A stretch of DNA of 64,000 bases, from positions 142,277-206,276 of the forward strand of contig NZ_JANCOC010000002.1 in NCBI RefSeq assembly GCF_024294905.1. The letters are read 5' to 3'. Position numbers and translations under genes: made by a program. This stretch comes from Rothia gullae. Lineage in GTDB: Bacteria; Actinomycetota; Actinomycetes; Actinomycetales; Micrococcaceae. The number at the start of each line of letters is the position of its first letter. Position 1 is the first letter of the stretch. The notes under the pieces were generated by a model. That model was not told the origin of the DNA, did no database searches, and saw only the letters and a program-made list of their open reading frames with translations. Positions 54,114-63,055 of this stretch are shown in pieces.

Positions 54114-54224
54114 CTGTATATATACAGATATATACAGAGGTTGTCTTTTGGGTTACATAATGTTTCTAGAGAGCGCCGCACATTCATCATCCTTTGTCGA
54201 GCAAGGGTTTGTGCGGCGCTTTTC
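54114..54224 (+). ncRNA. Possible small RNA: palindromic AT promoter followed by terminator
   Basis: The gap between copy D and cysK holds a perfect 14-bp palindrome CTGTATATATACAG (54114-54127) and a second ATATATACAG. About 35 bases later comes a strong terminator hairpin, AGCGCCGCACA (54172-54182) against TGTGCGGCGCT (54210-54220), with TTTCT after it. If the TATACA boxes are a -10 element, a transcript of about 80 bases would result. The hairpin could instead end the copy D mRNA. Confidence 0.35.
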
Positions 54225-54397
54225 TGTATTCTCTTTCTAAACCTCGTTCCTTGAGGTTTTTCTCTGGCATTATTACGAACTGTGACAGCAGGCTTACCCC
54301 CGCGTCCTGTGCGTAGTAGAGTTGCCACGTAACGGATTATTCATTGCGGAGACCCCATCGCGGTTGGCCTCCCCCCAAGCTCATGAAGGAGCACCCC

Positions 54398-55333
54398 ATG
54401 GCAAAGATTCTCAACAGCATTGTTGAAGCAACCGGCCAGACCCCCCTGGTTAAGCTGAACCGACTGGACGAGGGTCTTCCCGGTAACGTAGCGGTGAAGC
54501 TTGAGTTCTACAACCCCGCTGGTTCGGTTAAGGACCGTATTGGTCGCGCCATCATTGACGCTGCTGAGAAGTCGGGTGCGCTGAAGCCTGGCGGCACCAT
54601 TGTTGAGGGAACTTCCGGTAACACCGGTATTGCGCTGGCTATGGTGGGTGCTGCTCGCGGTTACCGCGTCATCCTGACCATGCCGGAGACCATGTCTGCT
54701 GAGCGTCGCGTGCTGTTGCGCGCTTACGGTGCTCAGATTGTGCTGACCCCCGGTACCGAGGGTATGCGCGGTGCGGTGGAGAAGGCTAAGGAAATCGTTG
54801 CAACCACCGAGAACGCTATCCTGGCGTCCCAGTTCTCCAACGAGGCGAACCCCACCATTCACTACAACACCACCGGCCCCGAGATTTGGGAAGCAACCGA
54901 CGGTAAGGTCGACATTTTCGTGGCGGGTATTGGCACCGGCGGCACCATCTCCGGTACCGGTAAGTACCTGAAGGAGCAGAACCCGGACGTGAAGGTTGTT
55001 GCGGTTGAGCCGAAGGACTCCCCGCTGCTCTCCGAGGGTCGCGTTGGCCCCCACAAGATTCAGGGCCTGGGCGCTAACTTCGTTCCTGAAACCCTGGACC
55101 GCGGCATCTACGATTCGGTGACTCCGGTCAGCGCTGATGATGCTATGCGCACCTCCCGCCTGCTGGCTACCCAGGAAGGTATTCTGGGCGGTATTTCTTC
55201 CGGTGCGGCTGTGTGGGCTGCTCTGGAGGAGGCTAAGAAGTCTGAGAACAAGGACAAGCTGATTGTAGCTATCGTTCCCGACTTCGGTGAGCGTTACATC
55301 TCTACCGCTCTGTACGAGGATATCCGCGGCTAA
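54398..55333 (+). CDS. cysK: Cysteine synthase A (O-acetylserine sulfhydrylase)
   Basis: A PLP enzyme making cysteine from O-acetylserine and sulfide. The 311-residue product has the PLP lysine in NPAGSVKDRIG. It also has the Asn loop EGTSGNTGIALA, the phosphate-binding GIGTGGTISGTGKYL, and the C-terminal GGISSGAAVWAAL. The ATG at 54398 has AAGGAG seven bases upstream; an in-frame extension of 18 codons is not credible. It is paired with cysE downstream, so O-acetylserine production and use are neighbours, although a terminator lies between. Confidence 0.97.
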   Translation: MAKILNSIVEATGQTPLVKLNRLDEGLPGNVAVKLEFYNPAGSVKDRIGRAIIDAAEKSGALKPGGTIVEGTSGNTGIALAMVGAARGYRVILTMPETMSAERRVLLRAYGAQIVLTPGTEGMRGAVEKAKEIVATTENAILASQFSNEANPTIHYNTTGPEIWEATDGKVDIFVAGIGTGGTISGTGKYLKEQNPDVKVVAVEPKDSPLLSEGRVGPHKIQGLGANFVPETLDRGIYDSVTPVSADDAMRTSRLLATQEGILGGISSGAAVWAALEEAKKSENKDKLIVAIVPDFGERYISTALYEDIRG

Positions 55334-55374
55334 TTGAGCTTCTGAGCCCCCGTTATCAGGATGGGCTTATAGCG

Positions 55375-55424
55375 CTACGCCCCGTCTGCCGGTTGCATAC
55401 ACGGCGGGTGGGGCGTTTCTATAC
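55375..55424 (+). terminator. Terminator of cysK
   Basis: ACGCCCCGTCTGCCG pairs with CGGCGGGTGGGGCGT around a small loop and is followed by TTCTA, about 45 bases past the stop. Confidence 0.8.
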
Positions 55425-55671
55425 CCCCTGCGAAATTAGAGACTCTGCGAACTGTACGGAGAGGAGCGGAACTGTTCCGCCGCTCCCCTGTTGGTCCCGG
55501 GCTGGTCTTTTCTGCTGTCCCGTGTGCATCCACCGCGGTTGAGCAGAGTGATACGGGCGGATGCGTCCATCATGTTGCTGATTGCGGTGGGAATAGCCGA
55601 AAGGGCACCGTTGTTGGTACCTTTGGAAAGGTCGCATACACAGAGCACGACCGATGAGGGAAAGGGAACCC
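55425..55671 (+). promoter_or_regulatory. cysE leader with possible pseudoknot
   Basis: About 245 bases of G+C-rich sequence before cysE. A small hairpin, GAGCGG against CCGCCGCTC, lies near 55465-55490. Further on, CCCGT (55519-55523) complements ACGGG (55553-55557), and GCATCC (55526-55531) complements GGATGC (55559-55564). This is the crossing order of an H-type pseudoknot. No known cysteine or T-box motif was recognised. Confidence 0.3.
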
Positions 55672-56256
55672 ATGAGTTTTATTGCGCGTCTGCGTGAAGA
55701 TATTGAGAACGTCCGCCAGCACGACCCTGCTGCACGCGGCGCTGTCGAGATTGCGCTGAACTATTCGGGTATGCACGCCATTTGGGTTCACCGTCTGACC
55801 CATAAGCTCTGGCAGAAGGATGAGACGAAGGCTCTGGCTCGTACTCTCTCGCAGTTTGCTCGTTTTCTGACCGGTGTGGAGATTCATCCCGGCGCGACCA
55901 TTGGCCGCCGTTTCTTCATTGATCACGGCATGGGCATTGTCATTGGTGAGACCGCTGAGGTTGGTGACGACGTGATGCTGTACCACGGCGTGACCCTGGG
56001 CGGTCGCTCCCTGGAGAAGGTGAAGCGTCACCCCACCATTGGTGACCGTGTGACCATTGGTGCCGGTGCTAAGGTGCTGGGTCCGGTGGTTATTGGCGCC
56101 GATAGCGCTATTGGCGCGAACGCTGTGGTGGTCAATGATCATCCGGCTGATTCGATTATTACCGGAATTCCGGCGAAGCACCGCCCGCGTACCCCGGAGA
56201 AGAAGAAGCCGCTGGTGGACGCTGTGGAGTACATTGACCCCGCCATGTGGATTTAG
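55672..56256 (+). CDS. cysE: Serine O-acetyltransferase
   Basis: Acetylates L-serine with acetyl-CoA to give O-acetylserine for CysK. The 194-residue product is the short form: a helical N-terminus ([20 protein letters not shown]) then left-handed beta-helix hexapeptide repeats. Catalytic residues lie in [32 protein letters not shown] and LYHGVTLGG. The ATG at 55672 has GAAAGGGA upstream; an in-frame ATG six codons earlier is less likely. Feedback inhibition by cysteine is a family property. Confidence 0.95.
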   Translation: MSFIARLREDIENVRQHDPAARGAVEIALNYSGMHAIWVHRLTHKLWQKDETKALARTLSQFARFLTGVEIHPGATIGRRFFIDHGMGIVIGETAEVGDDVMLYHGVTLGGRSLEKVKRHPTIGDRVTIGAGAKVLGPVVIGADSAIGANAVVVNDHPADSIITGIPAKHRPRTPEKKKPLVDAVEYIDPAMWI

Positions 56257-56419
56257 CGCTTGGCAAGCGTTTTGAGGCGGTAGAGGCGCGCCTGGTGGCT
56301 CCTCGCAAGGCTCCGCACTCCTCACCGGGCTCCGCAGGTCTTCTCCCCTGCTATGCCCCTCAAGATACCCCTGAGGCATCTCGGGGGTGCCCCATCAAGA
56401 CATAACGCACAAGACATAA

Positions 56420-56471
56420 CGAAAGCCCGCCTTCGGCTGGATGAGAATCCAACCGAAGGCGGGCTTTTACA
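56420..56471. terminator. Bidirectional terminator between cysE and gnd
   Basis: AAAGCCCGCCTTCGG pairs with CCGAAGGCGGGCTTT, with an additional inner stem. It lies between the convergent cysE and gnd genes, with T-runs on both strands. Confidence 0.88.
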
Positions 56472-56488
56472 TATTCAGCTACGTGAGC

Positions 56489-57961
56489 TTAGTGAACGTG
56501 AATGTCCGCTGCGTTCACCTCGGAACGGTCACCGCTCCACATGGTGTGGAAGGCGCCCTCTTCGTCAATACGACCGTAGGTGTGTGCACCGAAGAAGTCA
56601 CGCTGACCCTGAATCAGTGATGCGGGCAGGCGGTCGCGGCGCAGGCCGTCGTAGTAGGACAGTGCGGAAGCGAACACCGGTACGGGGATGCCCAGTGCGG
56701 TTGCCTTAGCCACCACGCGACGCCAGGAAGGAACGAGCTCCTCCATGAGGTTCTTGAATGCGGGTGCCAGCAGCATGTTCGCGGGTGCTTCGCCTGCGTA
56801 GGCAGCCATGATATCGCCCAGCAGCTCGGCGCGGATGATGCAGCCTGCACGCCACAGCGATGCGATGGTGTCCAGCTTCAGGTCCCAACCGTATTCCTTG
56901 CCTGCGCGGGTGAGCAGGTCCATGCCCTGTGCGTACGCAACGAGCTTGGAGGCGAAGAGTGCGCGGCGCACATCCTCAACGAACTCGGGGTCGCCTGCAC
57001 CGATACCGGTGGTTGCGATCAGACCTGCGGGCAGTTCGCGCTGTGCCTGCTCGCGCTGCTCACGCTCGGAGGAGGAGAGGGCGCGTGCGAATACGGACTC
57101 TGCGATAGCGGAGACGGGGGAACCGAGGTCCAGGCCAGCCTTAGCGGTCCACAGGCCGGTACCCTTCTGGCCCGCTGCGTCAACGATAACGTCAACCAGG
57201 GGCTTGCCGGTCTTTGCGTCTACCTGTGCGAGCACCTCTGCGGTGATTTCGATCAGGTAGGAGCTCAGGTCGCCTTCGTTCCAGGTCTTGAAGATTTCTG
57301 CCTGCTGTGCCGGCTCAATGCCTGCAATGGAGCGCAGGATGTCGTAAGCTTCGCCGATCACCTGCATGTCGGCGTACTCGATGCCGTTGTGGACCATCTT
57401 CACGAAGTGACCCGCACCGTCGGTGGAAATCCATGCGCAGCAGGGTGCGCCGTCCTGCGGTGCCTTCGCTGCGATCTTTTCGAGCAGCGGGCCCAGGTGC
57501 TTGTAGGACTCTGCGGAGCCGCCGGGCATCATGGAGGGGCCCCAGAGAGCGCCCTCTTCGCCGCCGGAGACGCCAACGCCCACGAAGTGCAGACCCTTTT
57601 TAGCCAGGGCGTGCTCACGACGAATGGTGTCGGGGAAGTGGGAGTTGCCGCCGTCGATGATGATGTCGCCCTCATCGAGCATGGGGGTGAGCTGCTCGAT
57701 AACTGCGTCGACGGGTGCGCCCGCCTTGACCATAATCAGGATGCGGCGGGGAGACTCGAGGGAGTCAACGAGTTCCTGCAGGGACTCGGTACGGATGAAG
57801 TCGCCGTCTGCGCCGTGCTCCGCCAGCAGTGCGTCGGTCTTCTCTACGGAACGGTTGTGCAGTGCCACGGTGTAGCCGTTACGTGCCAGGTTGCGGGCGA
57901 GGTTTGCGCCCATGACAGCAAGGCCGGTGACACCAATCTGTGCCTTCTTGTTTTCAGTCAT
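56489..57961 (-). CDS. gnd: 6-phosphogluconate dehydrogenase, decarboxylating
   Basis: The oxidative pentose-phosphate enzyme that converts 6-phosphogluconate to ribulose 5-phosphate and CO2 with reduction of NADP. The 490-residue product is the long (decameric-family) form. The nucleotide loop is GLAVMGANLARNLARNGY. The active site includes GVGVSGGEEGALWGPSMMPGG and HFVKMVHNGIEYADM, and the C-terminal domain has DFFGAHTYGRIDEEG. The ATG at 57961 follows a short AT-rich promoter-like stretch. It is convergent with cysE. Confidence 0.97.
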   Translation of the reverse strand: MTENKKAQIGVTGLAVMGANLARNLARNGYTVALHNRSVEKTDALLAEHGADGDFIRTESLQELVDSLESPRRILIMVKAGAPVDAVIEQLTPMLDEGDIIIDGGNSHFPDTIRREHALAKKGLHFVGVGVSGGEEGALWGPSMMPGGSAESYKHLGPLLEKIAAKAPQDGAPCCAWISTDGAGHFVKMVHNGIEYADMQVIGEAYDILRSIAGIEPAQQAEIFKTWNEGDLSSYLIEITAEVLAQVDAKTGKPLVDVIVDAAGQKGTGLWTAKAGLDLGSPVSAIAESVFARALSSSEREQREQAQRELPAGLIATTGIGAGDPEFVEDVRRALFASKLVAYAQGMDLLTRAGKEYGWDLKLDTIASLWRAGCIIRAELLGDIMAAYAGEAPANMLLAPAFKNLMEELVPSWRRVVAKATALGIPVPVFASALSYYDGLRRDRLPASLIQGQRDFFGAHTYGRIDEEGAFHTMWSGDRSEVNAADIHVH

Positions 57962-58139
57962 GTATATAAGGATACGCGCTTAGGGCAGGCTATATATAGG
58001 TGGGCGGCAGTTTTATGCCCCGGGGACTGGCACTTCTGGCCGAATTTTCTTCTGAACCCTTGAGTGAGGCGTTTCTAGACCTTTGAGTGAAGCGTTTTTA
58101 AACCCTGAGCGAACCATTCTGGGAGCCGATACGAGGGTA

Positions 58140-58174
58140 AACAAAAACCCCGGCACCTTGCGGTACCGGGGTTA
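58140..58174 (-). terminator. Terminator of tRNA-Val
   Basis: ACCCCGGCACC and GGTACCGGGGT can pair around a short loop. Read on the minus strand the hairpin is followed by TTTTTG. It begins five bases after the tRNA 3' end. Confidence 0.8.
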
Positions 58175-58178
58175 GCGG

Positions 58179-58251
58179 TGGGTCCTACCGGGATCGAACC
58201 GATGACATCCACGGTGTAAACGTGGCGCTCTACCAGCTGAGCTAAAGACCC
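58179..58251 (-). tRNA. tRNA-Val (anticodon TAC)
   Basis: A 73-base cloverleaf on the minus strand. The acceptor stem pairs GGGTCTT with the GGACCC side. The D-arm has AGCTCAGCTGGTAGAGC. The anticodon stem CCACG/CGTGG encloses the loop TTTACAC, giving anticodon TAC (Val). The T-arm has GGTTCGATCC. CCA is not encoded. Confidence 0.95.
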
Positions 58252-58729
58252 GTAGTTCTCACTGATTCGTTTTCGTTTCAGTGGCGAACACAAGAGAAAA
58301 CTATACGGGCTTCTGGGGTGGCATGCAAATCGAAAACATATGTTCTATGTCTCAATATTTTTTCCTTTTCGCAACCCACCCCACAGCAAGCCACATCAAG
58401 CCATGTTGGTTCTTGATCTTTTAGGTAGACCATACCCTTTTATTCCGCGCCATTCCGCCAACCCCACCATTCCGCGTTATTTAGGTACAAAAAGACTCTA
58501 ACTAGTACTTTTGATGCGCATATTTTTTGCTTAGAGAGCTAAGCCGCGAAACCCACATCACAAAAACCTTCGTTTGATGCCAAGGAGCCCACATTTAGGT
58601 CTAAGATAGTAGAGATAAGTAGCGAAGTAGACCCCACGGATCTATGGCGCTTAAACACAGAGGTTGTTCGACAACGCAACATCGCGGCGAGCAATCTACA
58701 CAACCGCACAGAAGAGAGGTTGGATTAGT
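58252..58729. promoter_or_regulatory. tRNA-Val / aceE upstream region
   Basis: No gene in about 480 bases. The motif TTTAGGT occurs three times (58420-58426, 58480-58486, 58594-58600), and AT-rich sequence at ~58490-58540 could carry the aceE promoter. An upstream in-frame extension of aceE crosses part of this gap but lacks a ribosome-binding site. Confidence 0.35.
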
Positions 58730-61462
58730 TTGGCTAACGTACCGAACGAGCACTCCCTGAGCACCCTTCTTGATGGCCTGAAGGACATCGACGTAGAAGA
58801 GACCCAGGAATGGGCTGAGTCCCTCGAGGACCTTATCAAGACTCACGGCACCGAGCGTGCAGAGTACATCCTTCGCGCACTGCTCAAGGAGGCTGGCGCA
58901 AAGGGCGTAAAGGTCCCCACTCTGGTCAAGACCGACTACATCAACACCATCCCCGCAGACCAGCAGCCCGAGTACCCCGGTGATGAGGAACTCGAGCGCC
59001 AGTACCGCGCATGGATTCGCTGGAACGCAGCAATTATGGTTCAGCGTGCCCAGAAGAAGGGCATCGGCGTTGGCGGTCACATCTCCACCTTCGCAGGTGT
59101 GGCTGACCTCTACGAAATGGGCCAGAACCACTTCTTCCGCGGCCGCAACCACCCCGGTGGCGGTGACCAGGTCTTCTTCCAGGGTCACTCCTCCCCCGGT
59201 GTCTACTCCCGCGCATTCGTTGAGGGCGTCCTGACCGAAGACCAGATGGACGGCTTCCGTCAGGAGAAGACCAAGGGCGCAGACGGTATTCCTTCGTACC
59301 CGCACCCCCGTTGCATGCCCGAGTTCTGGCAGTTCCCGACCGTTTCCATGGGTCTGGGCCCCCTGAACGCAATCCACCAGGCATCCTTCAACAAGTACCT
59401 GCACAACCGCAAGGTCAAGGACACCTCCGAGCAGCACGTCTGGGCATTCCTGGGCGACGGCGAGATGGACGAGCCCGAGTCGCGTGGTGCACTGCAGCTG
59501 GCTGCAAACGAGCACCTGGACAACCTGACCTTCGTCGTCAACTGCAACCTGCAGCGTCTGGACGGCCCCGTTCGCGGTAACGGCAAGATTATTCAGGAGC
59601 TCGAGGCATTCTTCCGCGGCGCAGGCTGGCACGTCATCAAGGTCCTGTGGGGCTCCGACTACGACGCACTGCTCCAGAAGGACAAGAGCGGCAAGCTCAT
59701 CCAGCTGATGAACGAAACCCTCGACGGTGACTACCAGACTTTCCGCGGTGCAGACGGCGGCTACATCCGCGAGCACTTCTTCGGCAAGTACCCCGAGACC
59801 AAGGAACTGGTTGCAGACCTGACCGACGAGCAGATCTTCAACCTGCGTCTGGGTGGCCACGACGACAAGAAGATCTACGCAGCCTACAAGGAAGCTATGG
59901 AGACCAAGGGCAAGCCCACCGTCATCCTGGCACAGTCCATTAAGGGTGCGGAGCTCGGCCCGTTCTTCGAGGCACGTAACTCCACCCACCAGATCAAGAA
60001 GTTCACCATGGAAGCACTGAAGGGCTTCCGTGACCACCTGAACATCCCCATCTCCGACGAGGAGCTGGAGAAGGATCTGTACAACCCGCCGTACTACCTG
60101 CCCGAGGCAAGCCACCCGGCACTGCAGTACATGCAGGCACGCCGTAAGGAACTCGGCGGCTACGTCCCCGGTCGTCCGAACGTCCAGCCCGAGATTACCC
60201 TGCCCGACGCTAAGGCATACGCCGCAGCCAAGAAGGGTTCCGGCAAGCAGACCGCCGCAAGCACCATGGCCTTCGTCCGCCTGATGAAGGATCTCATGCG
60301 TGTGAAGGGCTTCGGTCACCGTATCGCTCCCATCACCCCCGATGAGGCACGTACCTTCGGTATGGAAGCATTCTTCCCCTCGGCTAAGCTGTACAACCCC
60401 AACGGTCAGAACTACGTGCCCGTTGACCACGAGCTCATGCTCTCCTACACCGAGTCCCCCGAGGGCCAGATCGTTCACGTTGGTATTAACGAGGCAGGCG
60501 CAACCGCAGCGTTCACCGCTATCGGTACCTCGTACGACACCCACGGCGAGCCGATGATCCCGATTTACATCTTCTACTCGATGTTCGGTTTCCAGCGCAC
60601 CGGCGACGGCTTCTGGGCAGCTTCCGACCAGATGTGCCGCGGCTTCGTCATCGGTGCAACTGCCGGTCGTACCACCCTGTCCGGTGAGGGCCTGCAGCAC
60701 AACGACGGCCACTCCCCCATCCTGGCCTCCACCAACCCGGCGTTCAAGATCTACGACCCGGCCTACTCCTACGAGATTGCCCACATTGTGGAGCGCGGTA
60801 TCGAGCAGATGTACGGCACCAAGGACGAAGATCACAACGTCATGTACTACCTGACCGTGTACAACGAGCCGATTCACCAGCCTGCTGAGCCGGCAAACGT
60901 TGACGTTGATGGCATCATCAAGGGTATCCACAAGATCAGTGAGTCCCCGCTGACCTCCGGCCCCAAGGCACAGCTGCTCGCTTCGGGTATCGCTGTTCCG
61001 TGGGCTGAGAAGGCTCAGCAGCTGCTGGCTGAGGACTGGGGCGTCTCCGCAGACGTCTGGTCTGTCACCTCGTGGACCGAGCTGCGCCGCGACGGCATTG
61101 CCGCTGAGGAAGAGGCTCTGCTGAACCCGAACCAGCCCGCTCGCGTTCCTTACGTGACCCAGAAGCTGGCTGGCGCTGCTGGCCCGATCGTCGCGACCAC
61201 CGACTTCGCTTCGGAGGTTCCCGACCAGATTCGCCAGTTCGTTCCGAACGACTTCGCAACCCTGGGTGCTGACGGCTTCGGCTTCGCAGACACCCGCCCG
61301 GGTGCACGTCGCTTCTTCCACATCGATGCAGAGTCGGTTGTTGTCCGCACCCTGCAGATGCTGGCAAAGCGCGGCGAGGTTGCAGCAGACGTTCCCGCGA
61401 AGGCATTCGCTAAGTACGACCTGCTGAACGTGAACGCTAACTCCGAGCTGGAGCAGCACTAA
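58730..61462 (+). CDS. aceE: Pyruvate dehydrogenase E1 component, homodimeric type
   Basis: A thiamine-diphosphate enzyme that decarboxylates pyruvate and acetylates the lipoyl group of E2. The ~910-residue single-chain form is typical of actinobacteria. The N-terminal domain holds [22 protein letters not shown]. The ThDP motif is [17 protein letters not shown] ... [15 protein letters not shown], matching GDG-x(~26)-NN. The middle domain carries [18 protein letters not shown] and MYYLTVYNE. The TTG at 58730 is favoured: AGAGAGG lies ~10 bases upstream and [10 protein letters not shown] fits known N-termini. E2 and E3 genes are not in the window. A strong terminator follows. Confidence 0.96.
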   Translation: MANVPNEHSLSTLLDGLKDIDVEETQEWAESLEDLIKTHGTERAEYILRALLKEAGAKGVKVPTLVKTDYINTIPADQQPEYPGDEELERQYRAWIRWNAAIMVQRAQKKGIGVGGHISTFAGVADLYEMGQNHFFRGRNHPGGGDQVFFQGHSSPGVYSRAFVEGVLTEDQMDGFRQEKTKGADGIPSYPHPRCMPEFWQFPTVSMGLGPLNAIHQASFNKYLHNRKVKDTSEQHVWAFLGDGEMDEPESRGALQLAANEHLDNLTFVVNCNLQRLDGPVRGNGKIIQELEAFFRGAGWHVIKVLWGSDYDALLQKDKSGKLIQLMNETLDGDYQTFRGADGGYIREHFFGKYPETKELVADLTDEQIFNLRLGGHDDKKIYAAYKEAMETKGKPTVILAQSIKGAELGPFFEARNSTHQIKKFTMEALKGFRDHLNIPISDEELEKDLYNPPYYLPEASHPALQYMQARRKELGGYVPGRPNVQPEITLPDAKAYAAAKKGSGKQTAASTMAFVRLMKDLMRVKGFGHRIAPITPDEARTFGMEAFFPSAKLYNPNGQNYVPVDHELMLSYTESPEGQIVHVGINEAGATAAFTAIGTSYDTHGEPMIPIYIFYSMFGFQRTGDGFWAASDQMCRGFVIGATAGRTTLSGEGLQHNDGHSPILASTNPAFKIYDPAYSYEIAHIVERGIEQMYGTKDEDHNVMYYLTVYNEPIHQPAEPANVDVDGIIKGIHKISESPLTSGPKAQLLASGIAVPWAEKAQQLLAEDWGVSADVWSVTSWTELRRDGIAAEEEALLNPNQPARVPYVTQKLAGAAGPIVATTDFASEVPDQIRQFVPNDFATLGADGFGFADTRPGARRFFHIDAESVVVRTLQMLAKRGEVAADVPAKAFAKYDLLNVNANSELEQH

Positions 61463-61502
61463 GCATTTGGCGGTAGAACCTCGGTTCTGCGTTAGACGCT
61501 AA

Positions 61503-61551
61503 ACGATGCCCCCGGTTGATGATTTATCAACCGGGGGCATTCGTGTTTTAA
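61503..61551 (+). terminator. aceE terminator (copy 1 of a duplicated hairpin block)
   Basis: ATGCCCCCGGTTGAT pairs with ATCAACCGGGGGCAT, followed by TCGTGTTTTAA. The same hairpin, together with the next one, is repeated at 62910-63035. Confidence 0.88.
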
Positions 61552-61562
61552 CTCAACTGCAT

Positions 61563-61612
61563 ATTTTAACCGATGTAGCCCGCAGGTAACGACTATTACC
61601 TCCGGGCTACAT
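61563..61612. repeat. Duplicated hairpin, copy 1
   Basis: GTAGCCCGCAGGTAA ... TTACCTCCGGGCTAC forms a long stem with one mismatch around CGACTA. A near-identical element lies at 62992-63028 downstream of the NRPS gene, in the same orientation. Confidence 0.75.
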
Positions 61613-61626
61613 CAGTTATAGGGGGT

Positions 61627-61662
61627 AGCTGGCGGAGGTGACCGGCCACTTCGCCAATTAGC
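61627..61662 (+). pseudogene. Orphan C-terminal remnant of the NRPS thioesterase gene
   Basis: This plus-strand stretch reads LAEVTGHFAN and a stop. It is the inverted copy of the last codons of the gene ending at 63056 (LAEVTGHFAG). The preceding codons are not conserved. It suggests that the end of that gene was duplicated and inverted here together with its flanking hairpins. Confidence 0.6.
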
Positions 61663-61693
61663 CCGCTCTATCTGTAGAGTAATTAATAAATAT

Positions 61694-61736
61694 AAAGGTC
61701 CCCGATTGATGATTTATCAATCGGGGACCTTCTTAT
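61694..61736. terminator. Bidirectional terminator next to the lipoprotein gene
   Basis: GGTCCCCGATTGAT pairs with ATCAATCGGGGACC, with T-rich sequence on both sides (TTCTTATTT on the plus strand). It shares the TGATGATTTATCA centre with the aceE terminator, so it looks like a third relative of that hairpin. Confidence 0.8.
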
Positions 61737-62606
61737 TTATTGGTTTTTGAGAACCCACTCTTTATATCGGAGATAAACTTCTGATAGCTGCCGTCGCTGT
61801 TCTTCTAGTTTTGTTTCGTTATCTCGAATGAGCGGTTTTTGATACGAAGCTACAAGATTGGCAAGACCTTGAGCCATTCCTGTATCTTTACTGCATTGTG
61901 TTTCAATGACACTGAGTCGAATTTCTTCTTCCGATGCTGGGGAATTACTAGCACCGTCACTGCGGGTTACATTTGATAGTTCTTTTGTACCCCATTCTTG
62001 GTCGCCCCTTCGTGGCGTTAGACCTTTATCCGATAGGCATTTCCACCATGCTTCACGGTATTTTTTCCATTCAGGATGATTCATGGCAGCTGCATAGGAT
62101 TGGCCGTGGATTCGACGATAGGCTTCTGTGAGGCCACTTTGCTCTTCGAGGCTGATGCCCGCAATCTCTTTCAACGTGGCTAAGATTTCAGGCATGCACT
62201 GTTCCATAATTTTTGTGTCATATCCCGCGGATGATGGTGCATTCCCGGATCGTTTGTAGCTTCCATATTTGGCGGCGTATTCGGGGTTCCAGCGACCAAA
62301 CTCGCGACCGGACGAAACGAATTCCCTATCTTCTACATCCGGGATATATATTTCATAGGACTGGCCGTGTTTTGCGAAACAGCGCTGCCTAAGAATTTCC
62401 AAGGCTCGACCGTAATACTGGGAATTTTCATCTAAAAGGTCATTGTATTCTTCGAGCGGAGTAATGATTCGGTTGTTTTTATAGTCTAGAGTTGCTTGGG
62501 CCGTTTCATCACGTTCTAGTTGCGGGCCTGTAGAACAGGATGTGCACGCTAGCGTGAATGCAAACGTTAAAGCCATTGCGGGCTGAAAGAATTTCTTGAG
62601 GTTCAT
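61737..62606 (-). CDS. Hypothetical exported lipoprotein, cysteine-containing
   Basis: A 289-residue protein of no family I can name. The N-terminus MNLKKFFQPAMALTFAF followed by TLACTSCSTG looks like a lipoprotein signal, with the lipidated Cys either in LAC or TSC; neither is a perfect lipobox. The mature part is hydrophilic, with four spaced cysteines in RQRCFAKHG, MEQCMPEI, WWKCLSDKG and ETQCSKDTG. This is a pattern seen in many actinobacterial lipoproteins of unknown role. The ATG at 62606 has AAAGGA upstream; a longer frame is not supported. Base composition is clearly more AT-rich than its neighbours. It sits between duplicated hairpin blocks, which suggests acquisition or rearrangement. 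Confidence 0.7.
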   Translation of the reverse strand: MNLKKFFQPAMALTFAFTLACTSCSTGPQLERDETAQATLDYKNNRIITPLEEYNDLLDENSQYYGRALEILRQRCFAKHGQSYEIYIPDVEDREFVSSGREFGRWNPEYAAKYGSYKRSGNAPSSAGYDTKIMEQCMPEILATLKEIAGISLEEQSGLTEAYRRIHGQSYAAAMNHPEWKKYREAWWKCLSDKGLTPRRGDQEWGTKELSNVTRSDGASNSPASEEEIRLSVIETQCSKDTGMAQGLANLVASYQKPLIRDNETKLEEQRRQLSEVYLRYKEWVLKNQ

Positions 62607-62907
62607 GATTTTTCCTTTCAAGAACAACAAGGGGATATATTTTACGGCCTGGTGTATACCAAGTCGTTCTCTTAGATACAATCCCAATCTATGTAATCGG
62701 AATCATATTTAAGAGGTGGCTACAATCTAGCACTCATTAAGGAGCCTTTTCAAGCAATGAGTGAGGTATGTGTCACAAAATTTAAGAGTGTATGTATAAT
62801 AAGGGCTGTAAAATTTGGTATTTTACACCATTTGCGTACTGATAATTTTTTACACAAATATATTATGTGACTAAAATCATCTAAAAGATACTCTTTGCGA
62901 TAATAAA
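62607..62907. other. AT-rich gap upstream of the lipoprotein gene
   Basis: About 300 bases with no gene. It is AT-rich throughout and should contain the lipoprotein promoter at its left end. Confidence 0.4.
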
Positions 62908-63036
62908 GCAATGCCCCCGGCTGGTGATTCATCAACCGGGGGCATTCGTGTTTTAACTTTGTGCTGTAGCTGGACTGCATGTTTTAACTGATGTAGCCCG
63001 GAGGTAACGACTATTACCTCCGGGCTAATTCAGTTA
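62908..63036. repeat. Duplicated hairpin block, copy 2 (NRPS terminator)
   Basis: AATGCCCCCGG ... CCGGGGGCATT, followed by TCGTGTTTTAAC, repeats the aceE terminator. After about 40 bases, GTAGCCCGGAGGTAA ... TTACCTCCGGGCTA repeats the second hairpin. The block lies immediately downstream of the NRPS gene on the minus strand and probably ends it. Confidence 0.8.
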
Positions 63037-63055
63037 CTTGTGTGCGTTGGCGAGT

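Noticed and set aside
55440-55640. T-box or cysteine riboswitch before cysE
   Set aside because: ACCGCGGT is present, but the T-box core and specifier-loop arrangement is absent.
58601-61459. A 950-codon open frame antisense to aceE
   Set aside because: It lies exactly opposite a full-length, motif-complete aceE in a high-GC gene. Its sequence is Val/Leu/Cys-rich with no domain or ribosome-binding site.
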